From IMG/VR virus record IMGVR_UViG_3300046000_003939, positions 1-29,990 of that record: 29,990 nt of DNA. One strand, 5' to 3'. The number at the start of each line of letters is the position of its first letter. The first letter of the stretch is position 1. The notes under the pieces were generated by a model. The model was not told the DNA's origin. It ran no database searches and was given only the letters and a program-made list of their open reading frames with translations. A program made the position numbers and the translations under genes. Of this stretch, positions 1-15,000 are shown in pieces. Source of the DNA: a virus.

Positions 1-3000
1 CTCAGATCCAACATCAAATGTAAGTTCATTGGTGTTGAAATCAATTGTATATGTAGATACCGGTTGACGTAATCCATTGACCTCAACTACTGCATTTTCA
101 GGGTTATCTTGACCAACAAAGTTAGTCAATTCAAACGGCCCTATTGTACCATCGCCTGTAAATCTTTGTACTTCAGGGATTGTATATCCATATTGATCTG
201 GTGTGGTTTCACCAAACAAGGTATATGTAATATAGTCATCATCTGTATTATAATCTCCAGTAGAGAAGATGATAGATGCAGAGATACCATTATCAGCGAT
301 ACCGAATGCATAATCATTAGTAATAAATTCTGCGCCACCAGTAGCATCTGTCAATGTAATTACAGGACCGCTGAGTGTAGCTGATACTGTAAATTCATTG
401 TTGTCATAGATACCGCTAACGTAGTATGTTGTTTGTGGTAATAATACGTTACCAAACATACTATCACTAAACACAATTGGTTCTCCCACAACCATACCGT
501 CTGTGGTGTTAGTTGTGACTGCATTGTTACTTGCTTTTGTTCGTGTAACGGTACTTGTTGTGCCGATCAACAACTTACTTCCATTGTGATAGATAATGGG
601 GTCTGTCCAAGGTGCACCATAACCAACTTTGATAACGATGTTCATTGAACCGGTTGCAGTTGTCAACGCAAATGTAGGTCCAGCAGTTCCTGTACCGGCA
701 TTGATTGTAGTTGACACTGTAATTCTATTAGTAATATAACTGATTGTTTTGACATAGTACGGAGTATCTTCTTGTAAACCACCAAATACATTACCTTGGA
801 ATCTAATAGGATCATTCAATACAAAGTCCTTAACACTAGCACAAGTGATAGCATTAGATGTAGCATCAGTTGCAGTAGCTAATACATCTACCGGGAAAGT
901 TTCAGGACGAATTACGCCTGAACCGTTGTAAAGTTGTCCTGTATAGTTACAGTTGACATAGATTTCATTCCAACCAGTAGTAGTATTTGTTCTGATAGGA
1001 TCAGTCTTAGTACTTGCCTTAACCAATTGATTACCATTACCTACTTCATATACATCTACACGTAACTTATCAGAAACGGGTAAGAATGGTAGGGGAGAGT
1101 TCAATGATACTACAAAGTTAACCCAATCTATAGTATAATCCAATGTTTCATATAGTGATGTACCTAATCCAGTAGTGCCGTCGATTTGGTATACGGCAAT
1201 CTGTGCTGGCGTCTGTACACTGTACAAGTTTCCAATATCAAAGCTATACGCAGTTTGGCTACCTGAAGTTGGATTATATTCTACTGAAACTACATTGTAA
1301 CCAACGTGAGCATATACAGTAGCATTCCAATCTGTACCAGGACGTGTGGCAACAGTCATCATTATATTGTCTGTAACGACCCCTGGAACTAATTCTTCTG
1401 GGCCATAACCATATTCAAATGTTGCACCTTGAACATCATAAGTAGTTGTCTGTGGTGCAAATACTGATGAACTAACCCATGTAGTACCATTGTTAACACT
1501 AGTTAAAATTGCATTGTTGTCTCCAACTACAACCCATGTTGCGTCATCTGCATTATATATGATTCCATTTAGATTTTCTGTTATACCAGACGTTCTAGTT
1601 GTCCATGTGATACCGTCACTAGATGTTCTAATTAAACCTGTATCACCTACAGCAATAAATGTTCCATTAGCATAAGATATATCTCTTAATGATCCAGTTG
1701 TTGGATATGAATACATGTAAGTAGTTGAAGAAGGTCCAACTGACGTTACAGTAACCGGTGAACCTCCGAATGATGTGCTCAACTGAAGCTGAGTACCTGA
1801 TATAATATTAACAACATAGTAATTGGTTGCTGTAGCAAACACGTTAAACGATTGTGAGAAGCGAACTATATCACCAACCGTGAATCCACCAGTGCTAGAA
1901 ACACTTAATGAATTGGTTACTGTGTTAGTACTAATGATAGATACTTCATTAACACCTGACCAGTTTGCACCGTTGTTAGAAATATAAATTATACCATCTT
2001 CACCTACTGCTACCGCATTAGTAGCACTACATGCAATAGCATACATACCCTTTGAACTGACTGCAGGTAACTGAGTCCAAGTTATGCCATCAATGCTAGT
2101 TACAATTAAGTTAATATCTACTGTAGTAGTTATTGGTCCAGAATAGTTAAATTCTTGTCCTTTACCTACTGCTATAAAACCAGTGAACGATGTAATGTTA
2201 ATACCAGCAACACCATATAAGGTGTTACTTAATAGTGGGTTTGCAAATGAAAATCTTTCATACCATCTATAGGTATCTGTGCTATAAACAATGTTCTGAC
2301 CAACAGCTACCCATGCATTATTTCTATATCCAATTGAATTTAAATATAATGACGCTACTTCTAATGCAGTCATATCATAGTTAGTATCATCATACGGTGT
2401 AGAACCCCATGGTGTAAAGTAACCGTTCGTAGTCCAAATAACACCATCAGTACTTCTGAATAACGGTGTTGCTTGATTATTTGTAGTTAATATGTACAGT
2501 CCTCCTGCATATATTATATCGGTTGTGCCTAGAGGAGTGTTTGCTAATTTCTTAATTTCCCAAGTGTTACCGGCTGCACTAGCAATAACTCCCGAATAAT
2601 CAGGTGTGTCGACCGGTGCAATGTATGATGTACCGTCCCATGCAATAGCGGTAACATCTATTTCAGTTGGGTAGAATGCCTGATCTTGTAGAATAGTGTC
2701 TAACGGATATTGTAATGCAGGTTCAAATGCATTACCTAAATACGTACTGTTTGGATAAGTAACACCCTCAAATAGTTGTGTCAAGTCTACACCAGGCATG
2801 TTGTCTGTTGGAGCATAATAACCCTTGACACGATCCATAGCATTCAATCTACGATCACCTGAATCTAATAATTCCCATTTACCAAACACAAACTCTTGGT
2901 CGTTGTTAGAAATAACACATACATAAACACGGTTATTGTACTTAACCAAACTCTGATTAAAGATGAATGGTTCAGGTAGTAATGCAAATGATCCTGATTT

Positions 3001-6000
3001 AGCCATTGTAAAATCAACACTGATTGTGGTAACCATATTCACAATTGTAGCAGAAGTCATTGAGGTAGACAAAACATTCTGTAAGATATTAACAATGTAG
3101 GTACCTGCACCACCTGAACCAGTTCCATATCCAACAATTTTTGTTGCTGCCGAAACTCCAGATCCTGTAATTATCATGCCTACTGTTATAGGATTACCTG
3201 AGGTAAACGAAGAAACTGTCAATACAGTATCTGCAATACTACCTACAAATGAGCTACTAGAGTTCAAACCAGGTACTGTGCTAATTCTAAATTGAGTGCT
3301 AGATGGAATATCATAGATATAGTATGTTGCACCTTCAGTGATATTTGTTATAGCTGTCTGAACAGATCCGGTAAACACAACTGCATCATTAACATCAAAC
3401 ACAGTAGTATCATCTATGGTTAATCTGTCATTAGATGAATCAATAGCAGTAACTGTAGCTTGTGTAGTTCCAATGAAAGGTAAATTTAATCCACTTGCAG
3501 GTACGGTCATTAACTGATTCTCATATAGAGCAAACTCAGTAGGAGAAACGACCTTCAAGTAATATTGCTGTGAGCTTCCTGGTACTGTACCTGAACAAAT
3601 TACACTAGTAATAGCGCCAACACTGTCAATAGCATTTACAGTCAGTGTTAAATCATTTGCGGGAGATGTTCCTCCCATACCTGTACCAAGAATAGTAATT
3701 ACGTTATCAACTGCATATCCAGAAGCTTGGTCATTAATAATGACACGATAGCCACCTAAAATATAACTTACATCAAACTCAGGAGTTGACAATGGAGTTT
3801 GATCCATTGTAGCATCTGTAGCAATAATCATTTTTTGAATACCATCCTGCGTTCCTGATGTAGTAATTGGAGATCCACCCGAAGTCAACGAAATAGTAAA
3901 TGTTGTAGAACCAGTATTGGTAACAAAATATTCTGTATTTTCTGACACGCCACCTGGCAATGCACCGGTTGTTCTAAAGAACACTTTAGTACCAGTTGCC
4001 GGAGCTTCAGTAACTGTAATAGTTGATGAAGGTATTGTAAATGTCGCATTCTGTTGGGTAGCACCAGGACTTACTGCTGTTCCGCCAGCTGATGTTCCAA
4101 CACTTACATAAGGTAAACCAGTACCGGTCATTAATCCACTGCCTGCTAGTAAATCTATTTCTAGACCACCCGGAGTATTAGTGATAGTAAACTGTGTTGC
4201 ATCATGAACGTTTTTCACCCAATACTCAACGTCAATTTGTACTCCACCGATACCTGCCCCGGAGAACGTGATTGGCATGTCTGTAAACAATGAGGCCGTT
4301 GATTCACATATTAAGTAATTGCCGGCTGTTGTAGCTGTGACTTCTACCTGAATAATGCCATTAGCAACAACATAATATTGTGTGCCGGCGGTCAAGAAAC
4401 TTGATCCGTATGTCGTAGAGATTTGTAATGGTAAATTATTGTAGATGTTTGTCAACCAAAGAGCAACAGTATCACCTGGGTTAAAGTTTGACAATACAAC
4501 TTTACCTGCAAGTGTAGCAGTACCTGTACCAGAACCAACACCTGTTGCAACAAATGTTACACCAACTGTATTAGATGAAGCACCAATCTCAATGAAATTA
4601 GTTGATCCTACAGCAGTGATGTTATATGCTTCTCCGATAATGAAATCCCCGGCGTTTGTTGCACTGCCGCTCTCATCTATCAATCCAGCTACACCGCGTG
4701 TAATCAAGTCAGTGTCAGTGCCAGTTAATCCTGGATATTGACCGGATGTTTCATATAATGTGAAGTATTGACCGTTAACTTGACCAGGACTTACTGGCAA
4801 GCTGACGTTGACAACCATAGTGTTGCCGGTAGTAGTTGTCAATGTTGTAGTATTCTTTTGGCTTGTTACTAACATTGATGTGTCATCGGCTTCTGCTACA
4901 GTAGTTAGATTTAATACTGCACCGTTAACTATAGCAGAGATTTGGAATGAAGTAGTAGACACAATAGAAGAAACATAATATGTTACACCAGATGTGATTC
5001 CACCAAAGCTAGTGACAGATGAGCCACTGACAATCATATTATTGAAAATTATTGATTCGTTTACTGCTATCTTCTGTGTGTCTCCGTTAATGACAACAAC
5101 ATCAGTAGAACCATCCGTAGATAATACGTCAAATGTCAATGGATCTTTAGTATCAGACATAGTGAATGTCTGATTGTCTACAACTGTTGTTATGTAATAA
5201 ATTTGGTTTTCAACTATACCACCAAATACACCATTATTAGGTAGTGAGGTATCTGTGCCGGTAAAGAAAATTGGTAAGTTAACATAGAAACCTTCTGTTC
5301 CTCCTGTACCTGTAGGGTTTAGAGGAACTGTTACTTTGTTTGTAACCGCAGTAGTCGCTGTTATGTCAAGAATACCTGGATAGTCTACTGTAATTACCGC
5401 AGTATCAGAAACTTGACCTACATAGCAAGACAATCCTGCTACACTTACTGTGTAGTTTGATAAATTTGTTATAGGGCTGCCGCTAGGATCACTAGAGATA
5501 GTAAAGTCTGTTTGACTCAAGATGCTATTAACGTAGTAAACTTGCTCGTTGACTATTCCACTTGATCCAACTGCACCAACAAACTTAACCGGCATTCCAA
5601 TATAGAAACCAATTGTTCCGCCGGATGCGTTTGGATTACCAGAACCATCGTCTTGTAACGCTAATCTAACTGCATCAGTAGATCCAATTACACTTCCTAC
5701 ATTACGTACAAAAGAACTATATGTAACTATACGATCATTTCGTACATCTGTAATTTCAAATGCTACACCCTGAGCACTAGCTAAAATAGATGCAATAGGT
5801 GGTTGAGTATTTTCTAATGTAATAGATGAACTAGCAACAGAACCACTATTGTGATATGAACCTGCATAGAATGCACCATAGTATCTTCCTGCTATCCATT
5901 CAATTATTTCAGAATTATAAGATGTTCTATCAAAACGTAAGGTAATGTTATTCTCTCTTACTGGCAATGCAGTAGAAATAGCACTTGCTTTTGCACCTAC

Positions 6001-9000
6001 ATTAAATGAATGATTAGAACCAGTACCAGTGGTGTATAAAGGTAATCTATTTTGATTCTTCACTGCATCAGAGTATTTTTCATATAAGCCTACACTGACT
6101 GAAGGTACAGTTTCTAAAACGTTAACATAATACCACTGTCCATCTTCTAAACCACCAACATTAGTGCTATCTGCACCTAGTTTGTATTGAACTAAATCAC
6201 CTGTTTGTAATAAAGGAGCATACACTTGAATAGTGTTTGTTAATGTGCTTACACTATTGCTGCCAAAAGAAACTACAACCGCAGAATCAATTACAATACT
6301 AGGTAAAACAGCATAACCTTGTCCCGGATCAATAACATCAATACGCAATACACTATCTAAGTTCATTACTGCGTTTAGTACAGCGGCTATAGTTGGAGCA
6401 GGATATATAGTGGTATCAATGTATGCGGTTACCTTAGGAGGTTCTGAGTATCCGCGACCACCATCTAACACTAATACAGCAGGCAAATCAATGTATATCA
6501 AGTCACCTGGAATGTGTGTTGTAACTGATGTTCCATTAACACCTCGAGTTAAACCTGACAGCACATTTAATGCACGGTCGACCGTAGCATAACCAATCTG
6601 TTCTACACCAATTTGAATTACTCCGTTGATAGGTAATCCCTGTGCGTTATCAACTGCAAATGTATTAGTGTTCAATGAAAGATATGAAGCCAATGTAGTA
6701 ATCTGTACATTGTCTTGTCCAGTCAATGCCACACCGTAGTTTTCAAACCACTGAGAATATTCAGATTCTTGCCAGATAGGATCATCAGGTGTAAATTGAT
6801 TCACGCCATTGGGATTAGCATACACTAGTTCAGGTGTTACAAATTGTCCAATCGAACTATTATACTTTGCAGGCAAGTCAAAATCAGTAATATCACCTGC
6901 ATACAATTCAGCACCAGTATACTTGAACAAGAACTCTTTAATTACAACATGATAAGGTTTGATCTCGTTTAAGTATCCTGCCAAGAAGTCTTGATTGTCG
7001 CTTTGGAATACTTCAATAGGTTTCAACTCACGTATAGTATGAGCTACATCCATAAATGAAGTTTTGTTCAACCACGGCAAGTAGTTTTGATTTTCTGTGC
7101 TTTCAGCTTGAATGTATTGAAATAACAGAATCAAACTCTTGTTTCTGTAAATTAACAAATCATTGGTATACAACTGTTCATTTAGAGCACGAACAATTTT
7201 ACGTGTTTCTTCACTCGGATACACATCGTAGGTGTCAGTATCAAAGAAGTTATCGCCGTAACCCAATCTGACTGATGCGTAATCCCACAATGATGATTTG
7301 AATTCGATTGTACCGTTTTCCAATCCAATACGTCTCCAGTTGCCTGTTGATTCATAAACATACGTTTCTGATTTACCGCTTCCGTTTGTAGCTACTGTGA
7401 CAATAGTACCAACACTTACTGACAAGGTAGACAAGTCAGCATACACTGGAACTTGTAGTGATGCCTTAGTATTATTGTTATACCCAGTTGCCCACCAGTT
7501 GATGTATTGCCAATAATTAGCAGTATCATAGAATTCACCGCTGGATGTTAGGAAAGAAGAATATCTAATTTCTGTTATAGGAAACTGAGCTAATACAGTA
7601 TTTGCATATTGTAAGTAGTTCTTTAATGCCAAGAATCTATTCAAGAAGAAACTCTGACGCGGTCTTGCTAATATACCTGTTTGTACTGCTTTTGGTAAGT
7701 ATGGGTTAGGAACTACAGAACCTAATTCATCAACTCCGCATAGACTGTCGAGTAGTCTATCATATAAACTTTCAGGTGTGTCATTAGTAACTAACGGGAC
7801 ACCTGGTAAAAAGTCACTTGCATAACCGTCACGTATCAAGTTGAATTGAGAGTGAGCAGGGTCATCATTACTACCAGTAGCAAATCCAATATGCAATACG
7901 CTATCATTCGCATTGATATAATCACCGCTATTGTATAATCCATATACGCTAGGTAGTAGAGGAGCAAAATAGCTTACTCCTGATGCTTTTGGACTCTCGA
8001 TGTATGATGCAACTACTGAATCAGCTAACGTTTTGCCATTATCAGAGAAGATGGTATTTGTATTTCTTGCCCAGAAATAATAAGTAGGAGTCAATGCGCC
8101 GGCGGCACTAATTACGTATTGAACAGAATAAGAGTTAACGTTAAACGGAGTACCAGGACCTCTATATTCTCCAGGCAACACAGTACTTGCTACCCAGCTA
8201 TAAATCGCAACATCACTGCCAGGGAACAATGTCGCCCAATACTGACTGTTATATGAAACATCATCGTTTTGATGATAGTTCACATATCGCATACTTCTAG
8301 TGTTTAACCAAACTGTACCTAGTTGGGCGGCGCCCCATGTAATTCCACCTGTTACTACTGATGAGTTATTGTAAATTGCAGGATCAGCATTTGAAACAAC
8401 ATCAATGTTTTCTCTTGCGGCGCCTAAAATTTTACCTTGTAATGGATCAATGTAATCCATGTTGATTAAAGTATTGTTTGTTTCAGCACTAAACAATTGA
8501 ATGTTGTAAATCTTTTCAATGTCTACTATAGGAGCAGAATAACGATGTAATGACCAATCTTTGACTCCTGTTAAATTGTTGTACGTTGTTACTGAACCTG
8601 CATATGTAGTACCGCTTGTAGCACCTGTATCATTAGGTGTACCAATAGCTACACTATAATCGTTAAAGTCTAATGCTGTACCATAATATGGTTGGTTGTT
8701 GTACGTTACGTCGGTTGCCTGAGCGTATGAATTATATGCTGAGTACACCAAATTAGGTGAGTTAACGCTCTGTGCATATATAAATTCACCAGGAGTTGAT
8801 AAACTTTCATTGTATTGGTCTATATAATCAAACATGTAAACTGCACCAAAGTTTGGTGACTCGTCTACCCACTGAGTGGCATTGTTATCAAATATAGTAT
8901 CATCATCTTGGTTTTCATTATCCAAGAAGTCAAACGTAGTTGCAGAGTAACGTGTTCCAGTAGGAGCACTTGCTACAAAGCTACCATACTGATTAAATTT

Positions 9001-12000
9001 AACTTTACTACCAAATTGAGTAGGTCCAATTTTATGTGGGCAAAGAATTTCTTGTGTCTTTGTGAAAACAGTTAGTCCTAATTCTGATAATGTTGCAGTG
9101 TCAACTACACCTAAGTATAACTTCTCGTCATAAGTTGTTATATCATAATTCAACAAGTAGATAGCAAGTTTTCCATCTACTGAGGCAGCAGTCACATTAG
9201 TTATACCTGCAGATTTAATTGCATTAGCTACAACTTCTGCGTTTCCTGCAGGAAGAAATGTTAAGTAACCATTAATCAATAACTTGCGTGTTGTAGTAAC
9301 GTTACAATTTGTTGTTCCCAAATATGTGCCATACTTAGCACCAGGATCTGTATAGCGATATACAGTTCCTTCGTGTGCTTGTGAATCTAACTGGAATGGA
9401 GCACCAATAATTATTTCACTTGCGTTGGTGTTTACGTCAACAGAGATACCAAACTGTGATCCTGTTTGAGGAGCTTCTTCAGTTGTCAATGTTTGTAGCA
9501 ACACAATTTCGTGACCACTTACATTAACAATATCACCTGCGTTTAGTGAACCAGTGTAGATCAAAGAATCACTTACTACTGCGTAGTTGTTGTCAGTAAC
9601 AACAGTACCATTTTTAGATACGATTAAAGATTGTGTTTGAACTGTTGCAGTTGCACCAGTGATAGATGCATTGGTTGTTACAGATACAGTAGATGCACTT
9701 TCTCTAGACGTTTTCAAAGTAATATATGAGCTAGGTACGTTGATAGTTGCAACGTAATAAACTAAATTAACAGAAACGTTTGTACCTGTCATAGTGCCAG
9801 TAAAAATTATAGGATCATTTACTGTTATACCAGAAACGCTGGTTAATGTTACTTTATTACCTGTACTATCAGTAGAAGATACCGTTCTAGAAACAGTAGT
9901 AGGAGTCCATGCTAACTGTAACGATTGTGATGCAGGTGAAATACTACTATAACGAATTTCAACATTTTGAGATAGACGTTGGAATGTATAAGTGTAACCC
10001 CAGTTATCCACTGTACCGTTGTTTTGATTAGGAGTACCGATGACAATTTCATCACCGTAAAAATCTGTAGCGATTGAATAACCAAAGTTGTCACCGGCAG
10101 TAGTTAGACCTAGTGCATCACCGTCGATTGAAGTGATATTGATATATGTTGTTTTGTTTGCAACACCCGTACCAGAACCAACACCAGTTGCGATGAATGA
10201 AACACCTACATCGTTAGATGCGGCTCCAACTGTAGTGAAATCAGTTGTACCAATACTTTGAATCGTGTATGTTTGTCCAACTACAAAATATCCTGCTGTT
10301 GTAGGTATGTTTGATCGTTCGTAAACATGAACAGTATTTTGTTCAATGTCAGAAATATAGATCCAATTTTGATCTCCAGATATAGCAATTGATGTTCCCC
10401 AAGGCGCATTAACGGATCCACCTGCAGTATAAGGCAATGTTTGAATCAAAATCAAATCATCAGATGTTGTAGTCTGTAGTAATTGATACAGTTTTACATT
10501 TCTAGTTACGCCAGTTGTTTCAGCAATTGCATATAAATTGCCTGAGTATTCGATAGTGCTACCAAAGCTAATACCGCCTGTTAGTGTCTGCATAATCTGA
10601 TATTCATTAACCAAATCGTTATAAGTATAACGATACACTGATCCTGCATCTGCATCACCAATTAAGTAACCAAGTGCATCACCAATAGCAACTGCACTAC
10701 CTAAAGATTCACTAGAGGTTTTTGTTATTTGATTCTCAAGTTGATAGTTGATAGATTTTCTGTACACACCCCATGACCCGTCAGTGGCTGTGTCAACCCA
10801 AACTGTGTTCTTTCTGAATTCAGAATCTAATAGAGGTAATGTATTAATCTCAGAAGGAGTTGCCACACGTTGAGATGTGAACTTCAATCCAATACCTTGT
10901 CCAGTAATATTCTTAATACTAGGATCAAGAGTCTTGCTAATCAATACTCTATACTGGTCAATGACAATTGTTGCTAAGTAGTAACCATCAATTGCAACAT
11001 CAAAGTTTACGATTGAAAAAGGTTGATATTGTCTTAGAGTGTGAGGCGTCTTGAACGTAATTGTAACAGTGTCGTTCAAATTGTTCTTAGCGTTTGTAAT
11101 TTGACCTATAGGTGCAGTTGTGTACACTTGCCAAGTTTCTAAATAATTAGCCAACCATACATAGTCACGTACATAGAAGTCTTGTATAGGAATTACTACA
11201 CCGCTCTTGTTAATTGCGTTAGGCATCTGAGCATAATAGAATGCAGACATCTTAACGTCATTGAAGTTTACATAACCTGCATCTGGATACACGGTAGAAG
11301 GTTCGGCCGCGCTTGCAGTTGGAAGTACATCAACATTAGTAATTGGACGCCCATAGTTAAACAGTGAGTACAATGGTACTTCTTGTTGTACACCCACATT
11401 AAATACACCGTTAGTTAACCCGACAATAGAAGGGTTTCCTGTCATGTAGTTTTGATTAATTTTGAATTCGACAAAGTTATTGTTTAGTACACCACCAAAT
11501 TCACCTGCTTTGATTGCCCAATTTTCATAGATATCATAATCAATGCCACCTTGTGGTAAGTTAGCACCTCTGAATGCAGAGGCTGCGTTCAATGTACCTT
11601 TGTTTTTAATCATGTTCTTGTATACGTTGACTTGAGTAATATCAGTCAAATCTGCAAGAGCCATGTAGTCACGTGGTCGATATCCAATCAAACTGAAACT
11701 TAATAGGTCTGCATCTTTTTCTAAGTTAGCCTGATTTATATCATAGTACAATGTGCTTTCATAGCTACGGGTACTTGCATTTGGTAACAAACCTGTTTGA
11801 ATTTCATCGTAGTTTGTTCTTTTCCAATCTGCTTCTTTAAAGGTCTCGCTAGGTTGAATTACTTTAGTTGCAACCCAGTACTTGTTCTTAAAGGTTACAA
11901 TCTCACCTTTAGTATATTTTGCGGTTCTGCTCCACTCTTTAATGTTGCTTTGGTTGTAGATAAAGCCGGCTGCATCAACTGTTCCATTCCAATTAGCAGA

Positions 12001-15000
12001 TTTAGCGCCTCGTACTGTAATTCTAGTCTGACGTAATCCAGTTGTAAGATTATAAAGAACGTCACCAAATAGTGTTTCGTTATTGAAAACAATACCGTGT
12101 TCAAAATTGCTTAGGTTGAATTGACCATACGACATAATATCGCCTTGATTTAGAGCAGTAACTCTAAATTCAGTTTCTTGACGAACGACAGCCAATTCGT
12201 TAAGTTGAATAGGGTATAAGTTTTGGTTCAATACAAAGTTAGATTGTTGAAGTGTTAACGGTTGTACGATATTGCTGTCTTTATTGATGACCAAACTCTT
12301 TGCAGAAGGGTTCAATGTAACAATACTACCTGCACTCCATCCTGTTTGCGCCCAATACAAGAACTCTGCAATCATCTGATTCCAGTTGATTTCTAATTCA
12401 TTCTCTAGGTCTTGGAATTTCATGCCCAAACTTGTTAAGTAAGCACCGTAATCAGATAAGAATTGAGAAACTTCTTGAACAGTATAGAATGTAGTGTTGT
12501 ATGGTACTAGTTGAATTTGGTCAAAGTGCTCTGGCGCAATCCTTACTGATAGTTGCTCAACATCAATAGACGTGTAGGTGCCACCAAACTTTGGTTTCAA
12601 AGTCTTAAAGTATGCAACTGTCTGTGAATTACCAAAGACAGTGAATCCGCCGTTTGTTGCTATTTGAATCACAACTCCTGAGTAACTGATTCTGTTGAAT
12701 GCTTGATTATCATATAATAAAACTTGATAGCTTTCATCAGGAATCAACAAGCTACTATTGTTACTGTTTGCTGTGGATTTTTCTACATAGAATTTCAACA
12801 ACGTTTTATCACTGAAGCCAGCTAAACGATATACTAAACGTACATCCATATTGTCTAACATCTCAGTGATATTTGTAGTAGCATCAATACCTACTTGTTT
12901 TTCATAATCAACTATCCAGTTGATGTATGAGGTCTTTGCAGTACCATTGCCGTAGATTTCAATCTCGTTGATCCTCAAATGGCTTCTGTCGTTCACTAGA
13001 TACTGATTAAATTCAGCATTGTACTTGTAATTGTCTAGGTCTACTCCCAAGTTAAAGAATTCTGCTGGCTTCATCAAAGCCATGATCTTCATCAAGTCAA
13101 ATGGATAACTAGAACTACGACGGTAACTAAATTCTACCGGTGCGCCATCACCTACTTTCCAATCACGTTGGAAAAGTTTTTGATTATAACTACCAACAAG
13201 TGTTTCTATAGGTGGTAGTAATTCTCCTGCTGAGTTAACAGGAATAATCTCTAGCAATCCGTCACGAACAGCTTCAGGAATAACAATTGGATCACCATTA
13301 TTCCAGTCAATACCTTGCGCTAAATCACTCCACAATACTAAGTTATCATTTGTATACGGTGCAGAACCATAACGACTTGTCCACCAAGTTGGCATCTCAG
13401 TAAAACCTAACATTTGCCATGGTGTAGTATTAGGAGTTGTTGTATCATAGAAATACTGATATATCCCTCTCCAATAGCCTTGACTGATAGGACTATTATC
13501 TATTGAGTTTCCACTTTGAGTATAGTTATAAGTGAAGTAGTTGCCGCTATTGTAATACTGTGTCTTATAGTTAAGTCTATTCTGTCCTGCCCAACTCAAG
13601 AAATTAGGTGAGTAAATGTATAACCAATCAGCGTATGAATAGTCAATGTCTCTAAAGAATCCAGGTAGAACCTCATATGCTTTAATAGGAATAACTGAAC
13701 TGATCTTCAAATTGTTATAAACACGTAATTCAAATTCTAATAGAACTTGGTCTCTGAAATCTACAAGAATACCTGTCGTAGGATCATAGTCACCGTACAG
13801 TTTGTTGTATGAACCATCATGTCCTTTGATAAAATATGTAGGTTCGTTATAATTTTCATCTAAGATTACTTCAGGAATATATGCAGGATATAATCCCAAC
13901 TTAGTTGGAGTATTAGGAACATAAGAACCATATGTTTGATTGTATTCCTTAATAGTAACAACGTCACCCGGTAACAAGTCTGTTGTTACTGTTAATGAAG
14001 GTGCTGTTTCACTTATAGTGTAATCTTGGTTCTTGATTAGTTGTTGTGTGGTAGTGATTCCATTAGTTGTTCTAGTCAAATAAACAAGTACACCATAATA
14101 ATTTGCAGTAGTGAAGTCATAGACTCTAGACAATGGATAGATAGAAACATCCAAGCTATTAGCAAATGAGTATGTGTTAGTAATGTAAGCTGATTTGCCG
14201 GGTAGCATATCAGACCAAAAGAACGGCTGACTGTTATCTTTGGTTGCAGTAATTTGATCCAAAGAGTCATCAAGCATCACGGATGGATTATATCTTTGTG
14301 TATAATCGCTGTTCTGTACAGTGTACACTAATTGGTTTTTAAACTTAATGTATTCTCTGTCATTGAATAATAATGCGTTGAACAAGTTGTGTTCTTGCTT
14401 GCGTAAGAATGCTCCGGGCAATACTAAGCTTGCACTGTTTTGAATGATCTTGTCGCCCCACGGAACCATATTACCCAAATCACGATAGTTGTTAGGGCCA
14501 AATACATTGCCAGTTGTATTGGGATTGTTATAGAATGCGCTTTGATATTGACCACGAATATCACCCACGTTTGCTGTAATGATATCAGCATTCAATGGGT
14601 TGTTATTTAAGTTAGTAGGTATAGAATAGAAAGCCGTTGGACTTACTTGGTCACTCAATAAGGAAATTTGAACAACTGTTTCTGTAACAGGTGATGTGTT
14701 CAATACTACTGTCGTAGAGTTAGGGCTTACTGTCACTGTAAATTCACTGTACGGAACAATTACGTTGTTGATTGCAACTTCAATAGTAGGCCAATTAGTA
14801 CTTGTGCTTGATGATTTTGAAATATCACATACAAATTCAGTTGTAGGATTTAATGGATCATAATTGAACGAGAACAATTGATATTGAACACTAGGTGATA
14901 CCGAAGTTTGCCAGCCAAGCTGACGAGTAAACAATTCTCTAGTACCGTATTGAAATACATATCCAGTGTTTACGTTTTGTGTTATTGGGTTAGTACCGCT

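Noticed and set aside
1460-2680. A sialidase (neuraminidase) enzyme, suggested by Asp-box motifs
   Set aside because: Asp boxes are structural and shared by non-enzymatic propellers. No arginine triad or RIP motif could be seen.
8770-8785. TATAAATT-like match to a late promoter within the giant gene
   Set aside because: It lies on the plus strand inside a minus-strand gene with no plus gene downstream. Such AT-rich matches are expected by chance.
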